This document shows, one piece after another, positions 18,646 through 28,633 of a stretch of 64,000 nt of DNA (position 1 is the first letter of the stretch; the number at the start of each line of letters is the position of its first letter). Source of the stretch: VAZQ01 sp963840535. GTDB lineage: Bacteria > Pseudomonadota > Alphaproteobacteria > Rhizobiales > Xanthobacteraceae. Position numbers and translations under genes: made by a program. The notes under the pieces are model-generated. The model had not been told where the DNA came from and searched no databases. It saw nothing but the letters and a program-made list of their open reading frames with translations. Location: positions 62,001 to 126,000 of the forward strand of contig CAWIZJ010000056.1 of NCBI GenBank assembly GCA_963840535.1, written 5' to 3'.

Positions 18646-19473
18646 TCAGTTTTGCGTCTGCTGCGTCGCCTGATCGACGCGGACCTTGACCGAGAGCACC
18701 TCGCCGGAGCCCCCGAGGTGCGTACCGCGCAGCGGCGCTGCCCCGAGGGAATCGAGACCGACCGCGACCCGCACGTGGGCATCGGTAGCACAGAATCCGT
18801 TCGCCGCGTCGAACGCCACCCAGCCGAGCTCGGGAACGAAACCTTCGGCCCAGGCGTGGCCGGCGTGCTGCTCGGGCGCACCGTCGTCGCGGTGAAAGTA
18901 GCCGCCGACATAGCGCGCCGGGATGCCGAGGCTGCGCGCGGTAGCGATGAAGACATGGGTGAGGTCCCGGCATGTCCCGCGCCTTCGCGCAAACACCTCT
19001 GCCGCCGGGATCGCCGAGCGGACGGGATCGGTGTCGTAGGTCAGATCGTTGTGCAGGCGTTCGAGCATGCCGTGCAGCAGGTCGAGCACTTTGCCGCCGG
19101 CCATCTCGCGGCGTGCGGCGGCGAAGGCCACGATGTCCGCGCCGGGACTGGTCAGTGCGGTTTCGCGCAGATAGAGGCTCGGCGGGAAGCGTTCGACGGC
19201 GCCGCGCACGATCCCCTGAGTATCGCGGGTTTCGACCTCGCCTTCGACCAGCACGCAGAGCTCGCTCAACGGGCCGTCGGCGCTGAAGGCATGGGTAATG
19301 TTGCCGAACGCATCCTCGTGCTGATCGAGCCGGCAATCGGTGGAGACGTCGATCCGCCAGTTGGCGACAAATTGGCCGTCATGATTGCGCGGCGTCAATC
19401 GCAGCATCTGGATCACGCCGCTGGCCGGTGTCTCGTAGCAGTAGCGCGTCAGGTGCGAGATACGAAGGCGCAT
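18646..19473 (-). CDS. Transglutaminase-like cysteine protein of the Anbu operon
   Basis: A 275-residue transglutaminase-fold protein. The N-terminal beta region (MRLRISHLTRYCYETPA) precedes the catalytic domain, where Cys is in RRGTCRDLTHVFIA, His in QHAGHAWAEGF and Asp in WVAFDAANG. The family is proposed to act as a peptidase or amide-forming enzyme next to the ATP-grasp protein. It follows alpha-E by 102 bases and precedes Anbu by 83. Confidence 0.93.
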   Translation of the reverse strand: MRLRISHLTRYCYETPASGVIQMLRLTPRNHDGQFVANWRIDVSTDCRLDQHEDAFGNITHAFSADGPLSELCVLVEGEVETRDTQGIVRGAVERFPPSLYLRETALTSPGADIVAFAAARREMAGGKVLDLLHGMLERLHNDLTYDTDPVRSAIPAAEVFARRRGTCRDLTHVFIATARSLGIPARYVGGYFHRDDGAPEQHAGHAWAEGFVPELGWVAFDAANGFCATDAHVRVAVGLDSLGAAPLRGTHLGGSGEVLSVKVRVDQATQQTQN

Positions 19474-19575
19474 GGGACCGCGACCAAGGACGGTGGCGAA
19501 GGTGGACGACAGCTGACAGGGTCACGGGTGTCGAGTCCAGAGCGGAAGGACGATCTTTCCTCACTCGTGTCCGCG

Positions 19576-20517
19576 TCAGGTCAGATACTGGTCGGTAATG
19601 GCCGCACCCAGACGGTTGTTGTCGCCGACGAAGTCGCTGATGAATTCGTGCAGGCCGCTCTGAAAGATCTCCTCCATTCGGCTGTTCTCGATCCGGGCCC
19701 GGACCGCGCGGGCCTGGCGCTGGGCGGGCCCCTGGCGACCATAGGCGCGGGCGATGTGGTCGAGGTAGAGCACGAGATTTTGGTAGCAGCTGGCCAGCGA
19801 GCGCGGGAGCTCGTCGCGCAGGATGAGCAGGTCGGCGATCAGCCACGGCTTGACGCTCTCGCGATAGACCCAGTGATAGGCGGTGAGCGCGGATACCGAC
19901 CGCAGGATCGCCGCCCATTGGAAATAGTCGAGCGGACCGCCGACCCGCTCGTGCGCCGGCAACAGCATGTGATATTTCACGTCGAGGATGCGCGCGGTAT
20001 TGTCGGCCCGCTCGATATAGACGCCAATCCGGGAGAACCAATACGCGTCGTTGCGCAGCATGGTGCGATAGGCGGATCCGTCGAAGCGCAGCGACGATTC
20101 CTGCACCCAGCGCAGGAAGCGCATCAACTCCTCGCGCGAGGTCGGACCGTTGCCGAACCGCTTGAGCTCGAGCCAGGTGCCGTTGATGGCGTCCCACATC
20201 TCGACCGTGAGCGCGGTGCGCACGGCGCGCGCATTGGTGCGCGCCATCTCGAAGCAATTGCGGATGGAGGACGGATTGTCGCTGGAGAAGCACAGGAAAT
20301 CAGTGACCGTTTCCTCGTTGGCTTCCGGATAGGCCGCCGCGAAGCCGTGCGCGCAGCCGGCGGTGGCAACTGCCGATTCCCATTCGTTCGACGACCCGAC
20401 ATAGGCCAGCGGCAGGGTGGTGAGCCGTTGCGTCACCTCCAGGATGCGCGCGAGATACTCCGCGCGTTCGACGTAGCGCGCGAGCCAGTAGAGGTTGTCG
20501 GCGGTGCGCGAGAGCAT
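19576..20517 (-). CDS. Alpha-E domain protein
   Basis: A 313-residue all-helical protein of the alpha-E family (start MLSRTADNLYWLARYVERAEYLARILE, an almost invariant opening). Its ATG follows the TAA of the ATP-grasp gene with no gap, so translation is probably coupled. Alpha-E proteins are always found near ATP-grasp and transglutaminase genes; the role is thought to be scaffolding or modification with the ATP-grasp partner, without experimental proof. Confidence 0.95.
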   Translation of the reverse strand: MLSRTADNLYWLARYVERAEYLARILEVTQRLTTLPLAYVGSSNEWESAVATAGCAHGFAAAYPEANEETVTDFLCFSSDNPSSIRNCFEMARTNARAVRTALTVEMWDAINGTWLELKRFGNGPTSREELMRFLRWVQESSLRFDGSAYRTMLRNDAYWFSRIGVYIERADNTARILDVKYHMLLPAHERVGGPLDYFQWAAILRSVSALTAYHWVYRESVKPWLIADLLILRDELPRSLASCYQNLVLYLDHIARAYGRQGPAQRQARAVRARIENSRMEEIFQSGLHEFISDFVGDNNRLGAAITDQYLT

Positions 20518-21936
20518 TTACCGGTCCAGCACCCAGGTATCCTTGGTGCCGCCGCCCTGGCTCGAATTGACCACGAGCGAGCCTTTCCTCAATGCCACGC
20601 GGGTCAGCCCTCCCGGCACGATCCGGATGCGGTCGCGTCCGGTGAGCACGAATGGGCGCAGGTCGACGTGGCGCGGGGCGACACCCTCCTCGACGCAGGT
20701 CGGGCAGGTCGAGAGCGCCAGCGTGGGCTGTGCGACGAAGTTTTTCGGTGTCGCCTTGAGCTTGGCACGAAAAGCAGCGATCGTCGCCTTGTCGGCCTTC
20801 GGACCTATCAGCATGCCGTAGCCGCCCGAACCGTGCACCTCCTTGATGACCAGCTCCTCCAGATGGTCGAGCACGTAGGCGAGGTGCTCCTGCTCCCGGC
20901 AGCGCCAGGTCGGGACGTTCTTGAGGATCGGCTCCTCGCCGAGATAGAACTTCAGGATTTCCGGCATGTAGCTGTAGACCGCCTTGTCGTCGGCGATGCC
21001 GGTCCCGACCGCATTCGCGAGCGTGACGTTGCCGGCCTGGTAGGCCGACATCAGTCCGGGCACGCCGAGCGCGGAATCGGGCCGGAACGCCAGCGGATCG
21101 AGGAAATCGTCGTCGATGCGCCGGTAGATGACGTCGACGCGCTTGGGTCCCTGCGTCGTGCGCATGAACACGAAATCGTCCTTGACGAACAGGTCGCGCC
21201 CTTCCACCAGCTCGACACCGAGCTTGTCGGCGAGAAACGAGTGCTCGTAATAGGCCGAGTTGTAGACGCCGGGCGTGAGCAGAACGACGATGGGATCGGC
21301 GCTCGCGGTCGCGGGCGCGATCGAGTCGAGGGTCGCCAGCAGCTCGTCCGGATAGTTCTCGACCGGAGCGACGCGGTGGCGGGCGAACAGTTCCGGAAAC
21401 AGCCGCAGCATGATCTCCCGGTTCTCCAGCATGTAGGAGACGCCGGAGGGTGTGCGTGCATTGTCCTCGAGCACATAGAAGGTCTCGGCATCGACACGAA
21501 CGATGTCGATGCCCCCGATATGCACGTAGATGTCGTGCGGCACCTTCTGACCGTTCATCTCCGGCCGGAACACCGGATTCTGGAACACCAGATCTTCGGG
21601 CACGATTCCGGCCCTGAGGATCTCCCGTCGGCTGTAGATATCGCGGATGTAGTGGTTGATCGCCTTGATGCGCTGCTCGAGCCCGGCACGCAGGACGTCC
21701 CACTCGGCAGCTGCGAGAATGCGCGGCAGCACGTCGAAGGGGATCAGCCGCTCCTGGGCGTCGGCTTCTCCGTAGACTGCGAAGGTGATGCCGATGCGGC
21801 GGAAAATCACCTCCGCCTCGCGCCGGCGATAATCCAGGACGTCGGGCGGCACCTCGGTGAGCCAACGAGACAGCTCGCTGTAGGCGGGACGCAGGGTCCC
21901 GTCGCTACCCCTCATCTCGTCGAACGCGACCGACAT
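20518..21936 (-). CDS. Circularly permuted ATP-grasp type 2 protein
   Basis: A 472-residue circularly permuted ATP-grasp ligase, predicted to form amide bonds. Recognisable blocks are FRRIGITFAVYGEADAQER, RPEMNGQKVPHDIYVHIGGID, the metal-binding VLEDNARTPSGVSYMLENRE near residue 165 and VIKEVHGSGGYGML near residue 365. Start 21936 has a GGGAG ribosome site seven bases ahead. A much longer open frame runs into it from the TctC gene, but only because that upstream gene is frameshifted. First gene of the Anbu operon. Confidence 0.95.
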   Translation of the reverse strand: MSVAFDEMRGSDGTLRPAYSELSRWLTEVPPDVLDYRRREAEVIFRRIGITFAVYGEADAQERLIPFDVLPRILAAAEWDVLRAGLEQRIKAINHYIRDIYSRREILRAGIVPEDLVFQNPVFRPEMNGQKVPHDIYVHIGGIDIVRVDAETFYVLEDNARTPSGVSYMLENREIMLRLFPELFARHRVAPVENYPDELLATLDSIAPATASADPIVVLLTPGVYNSAYYEHSFLADKLGVELVEGRDLFVKDDFVFMRTTQGPKRVDVIYRRIDDDFLDPLAFRPDSALGVPGLMSAYQAGNVTLANAVGTGIADDKAVYSYMPEILKFYLGEEPILKNVPTWRCREQEHLAYVLDHLEELVIKEVHGSGGYGMLIGPKADKATIAAFRAKLKATPKNFVAQPTLALSTCPTCVEEGVAPRHVDLRPFVLTGRDRIRIVPGGLTRVALRKGSLVVNSSQGGGTKDTWVLDR

Positions 21937-22136
21937 CGTTCTCCCGGGTCGCACGCCCGCGCCGTCCACGGGGAACTGCGCACCACACGATCCTAGCTGC
22001 AAGGGGTGCGCCAACCCAAGGGGGTCATGGAGCGGCGCGAGCGGGCCGGTCCTGCGCCCCTTGCCCACGTTTTGGGCGGCGGATGATGCGGCATTCGCCA
22101 GGTCGACGCCGTTCGGCTCGATCGCGCCCTCGTGCG

Positions 22137-23173
22137 TTACGGAGCGAGCAGCTTCTTGGCCCGCTCGATCACCGGCCGCGGCGTGGCATAGATGCGGGCG
22201 ACCAGCTCTTGTACCTGCTCGCCGCTCGTTGGCGCCAGGTCGGCCTGGATGCGTCCCGCCTCGGCGCGGAACTCGGGATCCTGCATGGTGGCATCGAAGG
22301 CGCGCCGCAGCAGCGTGGCCCTGCTCGCCGGCAGGGCCGGCGGGGCCACGAACGGCCGTGCCATCGCGCCGGGACCGACCATGAGCTCGAGCAGCTGGCG
22401 ATCCTCGGCCGTGGAGACGAGGTCCACCACCGCCGGCACGCCCGGGAAAGTCCGGACTGCGCTCGAGCGCGGTGAGCAGCAGCACGTTGATCCTGTTGTC
22501 GCGCAGCCAGTCGGGCTTGGCGATCTTGAGCGCGGAGTAGCTGAACACGCAGCGGCCATGGGCCTCGCCCCGTTCGATCGCCAGGATCGTCTCCTGGCTG
22601 CCGAGATAGCCGGTCACCAGCTTGAACCTGGTGCCCAGCACGTCATTGAGCACGAGCGGCCAGGTGTCGGTCTCCGATCCCGCACCGGTGCCGGCAACGA
22701 CCATCTGCTGCTTCCTGGCGTCCTCGATGGTCCGGAACGGCGTCGCTCCCCACGCCATGCAGAGGCCGATATCCTTGGTGACGGCGCCGACCATGGTGAA
22801 CCGGTTCATCTCGTAACCGGTCTTGCGCGCTCCGATCAGCGGCTCGAGGATCGGTCCCCCGGCGAACGTCGCAATCGCGGTGCCGTCGCGCGGCGCCTGC
22901 TCGGCGAGGAAATTGGCTGCCCGGATGCCGCCGGCGCCCGGCATCACCTGCACCGTCACCGTCGGCTTGCCGGGGATGTGGCGGCCGAGGTGGCGGCCGA
23001 CCAGGCGCGCATAGAGATCGATGCCGCCCCCGGCGGTGCCGGCGACGTAGATGGTGACCGGACGATCGATGCTGTCGGGCGGCCCCTGCGTCTCACCCGG
23101 CTGCATCGAGCCCGAGCCACAGCGGCAAGGCCAGCGCCGTCACTCGCAGTGGAGCAGCCCAACGGCCGGTCAT
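22137..23173 (-). CDS. TctC/Bug-type substrate-binding protein (two frameshifts)
   Basis: A periplasmic solute-binding protein of tripartite tricarboxylate transporters. It begins at 23173 with a signal peptide (MTGRWAAPLRVTALALPLWL). A net +1 break near 23105 leads into RPVTIYVAGTAGGGIDLYARLVGRHLG and MPGAGGIRAANFLAEQAP, the family core. A second +1 break near 22448 joins SPDFP to GVPAVVDLVSTAEDRQ and the normal C-terminus. Both joins are seamless at protein level, which favours sequence error. The GST gene ends 22 bases upstream on the same strand. Confidence 0.8.
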
Positions 23174-23195
23174 GACCTTCCCCTTCGTGATGCTA

Positions 23196-23839
23196 TCAAG
23201 CCGGGATCGGCACCTCGCCGACGTCCTTCGGCACCTTGTAGCCCTTCTGCACCGCCGGCCGGCGGGCGATGGCGAGGTACCAGCGCTTCACGTTGGGATA
23301 CTGGTTGAGATCGACGGTCTGCCATTCGTAGCGCGAGACCCACGGCCAGATCGCGATGTCGGCGATCGAGTAGTCGTCGGCGACGAACTCGCGGCCGGTC
23401 GAGCCGGCGATCGAGCACGCCGTAGAGCCGGTGCGCCTCCTTCAGGAAGCGCTCCTCGGCATAGGGCGCCTTGCCCTTGTTGTACTTCACGAAGTGGTGG
23501 ACCTGCCCGAAGATCGGGGCCGGGTCCGCCCATCTGCCACTCCAGCCATTCGAGCACGCGGTAGCGCGGCTCGCCCTTCTTGGGCAGCAGCTTCCCGGTC
23601 TTGTCCGCGAGATAGATCATCAGCGCTGCCGATTCCATCAGGCTGATGCCGGCCTCGCGATCGACGATCGCGGGGATGCGGTTGTTCGGGCTCACCTCGA
23701 GGAATTCCGGCTTGAACTGCTCGTCCTTGCCGATGTCGACCGGATGCACGGTGTAGGGCAGCCCGAGCTCCTCGAGCATGATGGAAGCCTTGCGGCCGTT
23801 GGGGGTGGTCCAGGTGTAGAGATCGATCACGTTCGGCAT
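23196..23839 (-). CDS. Glutathione S-transferase family protein (two frameshifts)
   Basis: The N-terminal thioredoxin-like domain is intact (MPNVIDLYTWTTPNGRKAS; PNNRIPAIVDREAG). The chain is broken near 23515 and near 23405, both net +1, and the three pieces reassemble into a full GST: YNKGKAPYAEERFLKEAHRLYGVLD, then FVADDYSIADIAIWPWVSRYEW and a conventional end KDVGEVPIPA. The NGRK arrangement resembles the nu-type disulfide reductase GSTs (YfcG/YghU). Length over the breaks is about 213 residues, as expected. Confidence 0.82.
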
Positions 23840-23948
23840 TCCTTGTTGACCATTGAGCGGTCCTGGCTACTCGATTTCCCGGGGCCGGTTCAACCGGCCT
23901 GCACGTGCGCGGCACGCGCAGGCAGTCATCCCCTGCGGCCGATGTCCA

Positions 23949-25014
23949 TCACCTCGAGTCGACCGACATGTCGCGTCCGTCGCGCTTGACCGTCAGCGTC
24001 ACCCGCTTGCCGACCCCGACGCGCTCGAGCTCCTCGATCAGGTCGGGCAGCCGGCGGACCGGCTTGCCGTTCACCGCGACGATGACGTCGCCGAGCCTGC
24101 CGCTGCCGGGTTCGACGCCGCGCAGGCCGGCGCGCTCGGCCGGCGAGCCCGGCGCGGTGCGCACGATGGCGACGCCGTCGACGCCCGCGCGCGTCGCGGC
24201 CGCCTCGCCGGCGGCGACGATGCCGATGCCGGGCGTCGGCACATAGCCGCGGCGGATGATCTCCGGGACGATGCGGTTGACCGCGTCGATCGGAATGGCG
24301 AAGCCGATCCCCGCGCTGGTGCCGGAGGGCGAGAGGATCGCGGTGTTGACGCCGATCACGCGCCCGGCCGAGTCGAGCAGGGGGCCGCCGGAGTTGCCGG
24401 GATTGATGGCGGCGTCGGTCTGGATCACGTTGGTGATCTCGCGGCCGCCGGCGGTCGGCAGGCGGCGCTTGAGCGCGCTGATGATGCCGGTGGTCAGCGA
24501 CTGGTCGAGGCCGAACGGGTTGCCGATCGCGAACACCGACTGCCCGACCTTGAGGTCGTCGGACGTGCCGATCGCGATCGGCGGCGGCAGCGAGCGCGTG
24601 CTGCTCACCCGCAGCACCGCCAGGTCGTAGTTGGGCGCGGTGCCGACGATCTGCGCCGGCAGCACCTCGCCGGAGGCGAAGCGCACCGCGAGCGCGCCCG
24701 CACCCTGGACCACGTGATCGTTGGTGACGATATGGCCGGCGGCGTCCCAGACGAAGCCGCTGCCCGACTGCCCGGGGCGCCGTCGTCATCGCTCGGCCAG
24801 CGGCTCGAAGCGCGCCGGCGCGCCCGACCACCTGCACCACCGACGGCGAGACCCGCTCGAACAGCTCGATCGAGGTGCGCTCCAGCTCGGACAGGTTGCC
24901 GCGCGGCGCGATCGCGCGCGGCGTCGAGGCCGAGAACAGCATGCGGTCGACGTAGGGCTTGCCGACGTAGACGCCGAGCACGACCAGCAGCGCAATGATG
25001 ATGATCTTCGTCAT
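23949..25014 (-). CDS. HtrA/DegP-type serine protease with PDZ domain (frameshifted)
   Basis: A membrane-anchored S1C protease: N-terminal hydrophobic anchor (MTKIIIIALLVVLGVYVG), then the protease domain with His in HIVTNDHVVQG, Asp in APNYDLAVLRV and Ser in AINPGNSGGPLLD, and a C-terminal PDZ domain ending VTLTVKRDGRDMSV. Breaks near 24815 and 24790 disturb the stretch before the catalytic His, where a TGA stands in frame. The last residues may also be shifted: an alternative frame gives EVMDIGRRG and stop at 23926. Its ATG overlaps the ligase stop as ATGA, so the two are translationally coupled. Confidence 0.82.
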
Positions 25015-26951
25015 GACGGTCGCCCATCGCCGGCCTCCTGCTGCAGCAGTGCCTGAATCCAAGCTTCGCACCGGCGCAAATCCATTGCGACTCCGGTGTC
25101 AGCCTCGCCGGCACGACGATCACGTCCGCATCGGGCGAAGGCGCGAACAGCCGCTCGACCTCGTCCTTGCGCCGTTCGAGCGCCAGGCGCTGGTTGATGT
25201 AGCCCTTGTCGGTGATCTCGTTGGCGTCGATCGAAGGCGCATCGCTCAGCAGCAGCACGCGGGCGATGCGCTGCGAGGAGCCGCGATGTCCGGCGTTCCA
25301 TTGCGCGAAGGCGCGGCCGACATGCTCGCGCACGGCCGGATGGCGCGCAAGCTCGGGCAGCGGAGCCTGCGCGCCGAGCAGCGCATGGCAGCCCGCGGCA
25401 TTGAGCCAGGCCAGGATGGCGACGAACTCGCGGTTCTCGCCGGCGACGATCGCGTCCTGCAGGACCGGCGAGGCGGCGGCGAGCGCGGCGATCCGCAGCC
25501 CGCCGACGTGCACCCAGGTTCCGGTGGTGAGCTTGAAGTCCTCCGCCAGCCGTCCGTCGAACGCGATGCCCTTGCCGGGATCGGACGGATCGACGAGGCG
25601 AGCCGCATCGCCCGGGCGATAGAAGCCCTCCTCGTCGAACGCCGCGGCGGTGAGGTCGGGCCGCTTCCAGTAGCCGGGGGTCACGTTCGGGCCGCGCACC
25701 CGGATCTCGTGCTTGCCTCCCGCCGGCACCAGCTTGATCTCGACACCCGGCACCGGCACGCCGACCGGGCCGGCGCCCGGCGATGACGAAATGGGCGGCG
25801 GTCGCGAGCGGTGACGTCTCGGTCGTGCCCCAGGAGGAGGTGAGCGGAACGCGTTGCCCGATGGTGCGCACCGAGACCTCCTCGAGCCGCGTCCACAGGT
25901 CCTGCGGCAGGGCAGCGCCGGCATAGAGGATCAGGCGCAGCCTGGCGAAGAACGAGCGCGCCAGCGCCTCGTCGCGCTCGAGAAACGGCAGCAGCGCGGC
26001 AAAGCCGGCCGGAACGTTGAAATAGATCGTGGGCGAGACCTCGCTCAGGTTGCGCACGGTCTCGCCGACCAGCGCCGGCACCGGCTTGCCGCCGTCGATG
26101 TGCAGCGTGCCGGCGTGACGCAGCACCAGATTGAAATTGTGATTGGCGCCGAAGGTATGGTTCCACGGCAGCCAGTCCACCAGCACCAGCGGCTGCTCGG
26201 TCAGGAACGGCCAGATCTGCAAGGCCTGCTGCTGGTTGGCGGTGAGCATGCCATGGGTGTTGATGACGCCCTTGGGCAGGCCGGTCGAGCCGGAGGTGAA
26301 CAGGAACTTGGCGATGGTGTCGGCGCCGATCGACGGCGACGGCCGTCTCCAATGCGGATCCCGGCCGGCTCTGCCGTCATCGCATCGAATGCGGTGACCT
26401 TGTCGATATTGGCGCCGTTGCGGCTGGCGAGGATCTCGGTGCGCGCCAGGTCGAGCGCCGCAAGCGACTTTGCGAACGGTGCGGTATCCGCGACGAAGAC
26501 GAGGCCGGGCTCGAGCAGGGCTGCGATGTGCTTGAGCTTGGCATGGTCCTGGCTCTGCAGCGAGTAGGCGACCGAGATCGGCGCCACCGGGATTGCGGCG
26601 GTGTGGCCCGCGAGCGTGAGCAGGGCATGGTCGATGCCGTTGCCCGAGAGGATCATGATCGGCCGCTCGGCGCAGAGCCCGCGCTCGACCAGGCTCTGGG
26701 CGAGCGCATCGACCAGCGGTCGCGCCTGCTCGTAGGTGAGCTTGCGCCAGCCGCCGCCGGCGTCGCGCTCGGCCAGGAACAGGCCGGCCGGATTGCGCTC
26801 GACGGCCGCGCGAAAGAGCCGCGCCAGGCTCGGGATCATGCGGCGCCAATGGCTCGGCCGAGCGGCAGCGCAGGGTCCCGTCCGGCGTCCTTTCGGTGAC
26901 GATCCGGGGCGTGCCGTAGGCAATCGGGCGCAGCGGCGCCGGTACGGGCAT
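25011..26951 (-). CDS. Feruloyl-CoA-synthase-like AMP-dependent acyl-CoA ligase (frameshifted)
   Basis: An ANL-superfamily ligase that would activate an aromatic acid as its CoA thioester. The start at 26951 follows a GGAGGACC ribosome site. The pieces reassemble in order: AERDAGGGWRKLTYEQ, the P-loop FLFTSGSTGLPKGVINTH, SSWGTTETSPLATA, and GLAEDFKLTTGTWVHVG-type C-terminal motifs (LAEDFKLTTGTWVHVGGLR), a hallmark of the feruloyl-CoA synthase group. At least four frame changes occur, near 26880, 26350, 25785 and 25110, some net +1 and some net -1. The final frame ends LLQQEAGDGRPS with its TGA overlapping the protease ATG, which supports that C-terminus. Exact substrate not determined. Confidence 0.8.
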   Translation of the reverse strand: MPVPAPLRPIAYGTPRIVTERTPDGTLRCRSAEPLAPHDPEPGAALSRGRRAQSGRPVPGRARRRRRLAQAHLRAGATAGRCARPEPGRARALRRAADHDPLGQRHRPCPAHARGPHRRNPGGADLGRLLAAEPGPCQAQAHRSPARARPRLRRGYRTVRKVACGARPGAHRDPRQPQRRQYRQGHRIRCDDGRAGRDPHWRRPSPSIGADTIAKFLFTSGSTGLPKGVINTHGMLTANQQQALQIWPFLTEQPLVLVDWLPWNHTFGANHNFNLVLRHAGTLHIDGGKPVPALVGETVRNLSEVSPTIYFNVPAGFAALLPFLERDEALARSFFARLRLILYAGAALPQDLWTRLEEVSVRTIGQRVPLTSSWGTTETSPLATAAHFVIAGRRPGRRAGAGCRDQAGAGGRQARDPGARPERDPRLLEAARPHRRGVRRGGLLSPGRCGSPRRSVRSRQGHRVRRTAGGGLQAHHRNLGARRRAADRRARRRLAGPAGRDRRRREPRVRRHPGLAQCRGLPCAARRAGSAARACAPSGRARACRPRLRAMERRTSRLLAAHRPRAAAERCAFDRRQRDHRQGLHQPAPGARTAQGRGRAAVRAFARCGRDRRAGEADTGVAMDLRRCEAWIQALLQQEAGDGRPS

Positions 26952-27141
26952 CGCAGGGTCCTCCCTTCCCAAATAGACAGATTGGCCGGGATCGAAAGAG
27001 CCCGGCGAACGGCTTGATGCATCATAACCCACAATGGCAGGATCGGACGATGGACGAGCGGGCACGGAGGAGCGAAGCGGGGTTGCCCCGTTTCGATCGT
27101 CGGTTGCCGGTCGTCGATCCTCCCTCGTCCGATGGGTCATC

Positions 27142-27909
27142 ATGACATCCGCATCCGCATCAACCGAGACCGTGACTGCCGCCCTGCTGGTGATCGGCGA
27201 CGAGATCCTGTCCGGGCGCACCAAGGACAAGAACATCGGATACATCGCGGAGTACCTGACCGCGGTCGGGATCGACCTCGCGGAGGTCCGCGTGGTCGGC
27301 GACGAGGAGGCCGCGATCGTCGACGCGCTCAACGCGTTGCGCCACCGCTACACCTATGTGTTCACCACCGGCGGCATCGGGCCGACCCACGACGACATCA
27401 CCGCGGATTGCGTTGCCAAGGCCTTCGGGGTCTCGATCGACGTCGATCCGCGCGCGCTGGCGATCCTGCATGAGCGGCTCGCCGCCACCGGGGGCGAGAT
27501 GAACGAAGCGCGCATGCGCATGACGCGGATTCCCAAGGGCGCCGACCTGGTGCTCAACAAGGTCTCGGGCGCGCCGGGGATGTGGATCGGCAACGTCATC
27601 GTGATGGCGGGCGTGCCCTCGATCATGCAGGCGATGCTCGACGAGGTGGCGCCCAAGCTCAAGACCGGCATCCGCATGCTGTCGCAGACCGTGCGCGCCG
27701 ATGCGCGCGAGGGCGATATCGGCACCCAGCTCGGCGAGATCGCCAGGGCCAATCCCGGGGTGGCGATCGGCAGCTATCCGTTCTTCGATTCGCAGCGCGG
27801 TCCCAACACCAACGTGGTGCTGCGCGCGCGCGACGCGGACAAGCTCGCGGCCGCCTCCCGCGCGGTCGAGGACATGCTGGCCCGGGTGCGCGGGGCACAG
27901 TCGGCGTAA
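27142..27909 (+). CDS. Competence/damage-inducible CinA-like molybdopterin-binding protein
   Basis: A 255-residue protein with the MoaB/CinA-N fold: AALLVIGDEILSGRTKDKN at the start, then VFTTGGIGPTHDDIT, and AGVPSIMQAMLDEV. It lacks the C-terminal deamidase domain of full CinA, as is usual for this alphaproteobacterial family. ATG 27142 gives the normal N-terminus. The role may be nucleotide pyrophosphatase or molybdopterin binding; neither is proven for this branch. It is divergent from the acyl-CoA ligase. Confidence 0.92.
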   Translation: MTSASASTETVTAALLVIGDEILSGRTKDKNIGYIAEYLTAVGIDLAEVRVVGDEEAAIVDALNALRHRYTYVFTTGGIGPTHDDITADCVAKAFGVSIDVDPRALAILHERLAATGGEMNEARMRMTRIPKGADLVLNKVSGAPGMWIGNVIVMAGVPSIMQAMLDEVAPKLKTGIRMLSQTVRADAREGDIGTQLGEIARANPGVAIGSYPFFDSQRGPNTNVVLRARDADKLAAASRAVEDMLARVRGAQSA

Positions 27910-28017
27910 CCGGATGATGCACGGCCTTACGTGCTCATGACGCGGACGTGATTCCGCTTGCACGCCGATTGCGAATAGAATCGCGAGCGGGGCACGGACT
28001 CGAATGCGGCTGTTTCG

Positions 28018-28633
28018 ATGCACCTGCTCGCCGGCCTGCTCTTCCTGCTGTTGTGGTCTCCGGCCGCGGCCGAAGAGGATGCGGCGGCATCGTGGGCGGC
28101 GCTGCGCGCCGGCGGACATGTCGCCTTGATACGACACGCCGCGACCGTGGGCGGGGCCGGCGATCCGCCGGGCTTCCGCCTCGATGACTGTTCCACGCAG
28201 CGCAATCTCACCGAGCGAGGCCGTGCCCAAGCCCGCCAACTGGGCGAGCGGTTGCGGGACGAGGGTGTGGCCGTCGGCAAGGTGCTGAGCTCGCGATGGT
28301 GCCGGTGCCGGGAAACCGCGGAGCTGATGGCGCTCGGACCGCATGAGCTGGCACCGACCTTCGACAACGCCTTCGCATTGCGCGAGCGGGTCGAGGAGCT
28401 CGACCCGGGGAGCGCGCGCGATCGTCGCGGCCTGGGGCGGACCCGGCACCCTGGTGGTGGTGACGCACGGCGCCAACATCCTGCCGCTCACCGGCATCGT
28501 GCCGGGGGAGGGGAGCGTGGTGGTCGCCAAGGCCGATCCCGAGACCCCGAGCAGGCTGCGCGTGCTCGGGCAAATCAGCAACCTGACAAGGAGGCCGTCG
28601 TGCCCGATCACTTCACCCGCCGCCGACTGTTGA
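28018..28633 (+). CDS. Histidine phosphatase superfamily protein, exported (one frameshift)
   Basis: A signal peptide (MHLLAGLLFLLLWSPAAA) leads to a phosphoglycerate-mutase-like domain: the first catalytic His is in VALIRHAATVG rather than the usual RHGE/RHAE, an Arg is in SSRWCRCRETAELM, and the second His is in VVVTHGANILPLTG. A net +1 break near 28410 separates the two. The end overlaps the dioxygenase gene by about 34 bases. Substrate unknown. Confidence 0.8.

Noticed and set aside
18652..21996. A 1114-codon plus-strand open frame opposite the Anbu operon
   Set aside because: Its translation is Arg/Asp/His-rich mirror sequence, and the four genes on the other strand are canonical.
20518..23106. 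An 862-codon minus-strand open frame that would fuse a TctC binding protein to the ATP-grasp protein
   Set aside because: The TctC part leaves its proper frame near 22448 and runs as nonsense until the ATP-grasp start at 21936, which has its own ribosome site. It is an artefact of the upstream frameshift.
25011..27332. A 773-codon minus-strand open frame as one protein
   Set aside because: It contains only parts of the acyl-CoA ligase in frame; the rest is out-of-frame sequence, and the region above 26951 is antisense to the CinA-like gene's upstream region.
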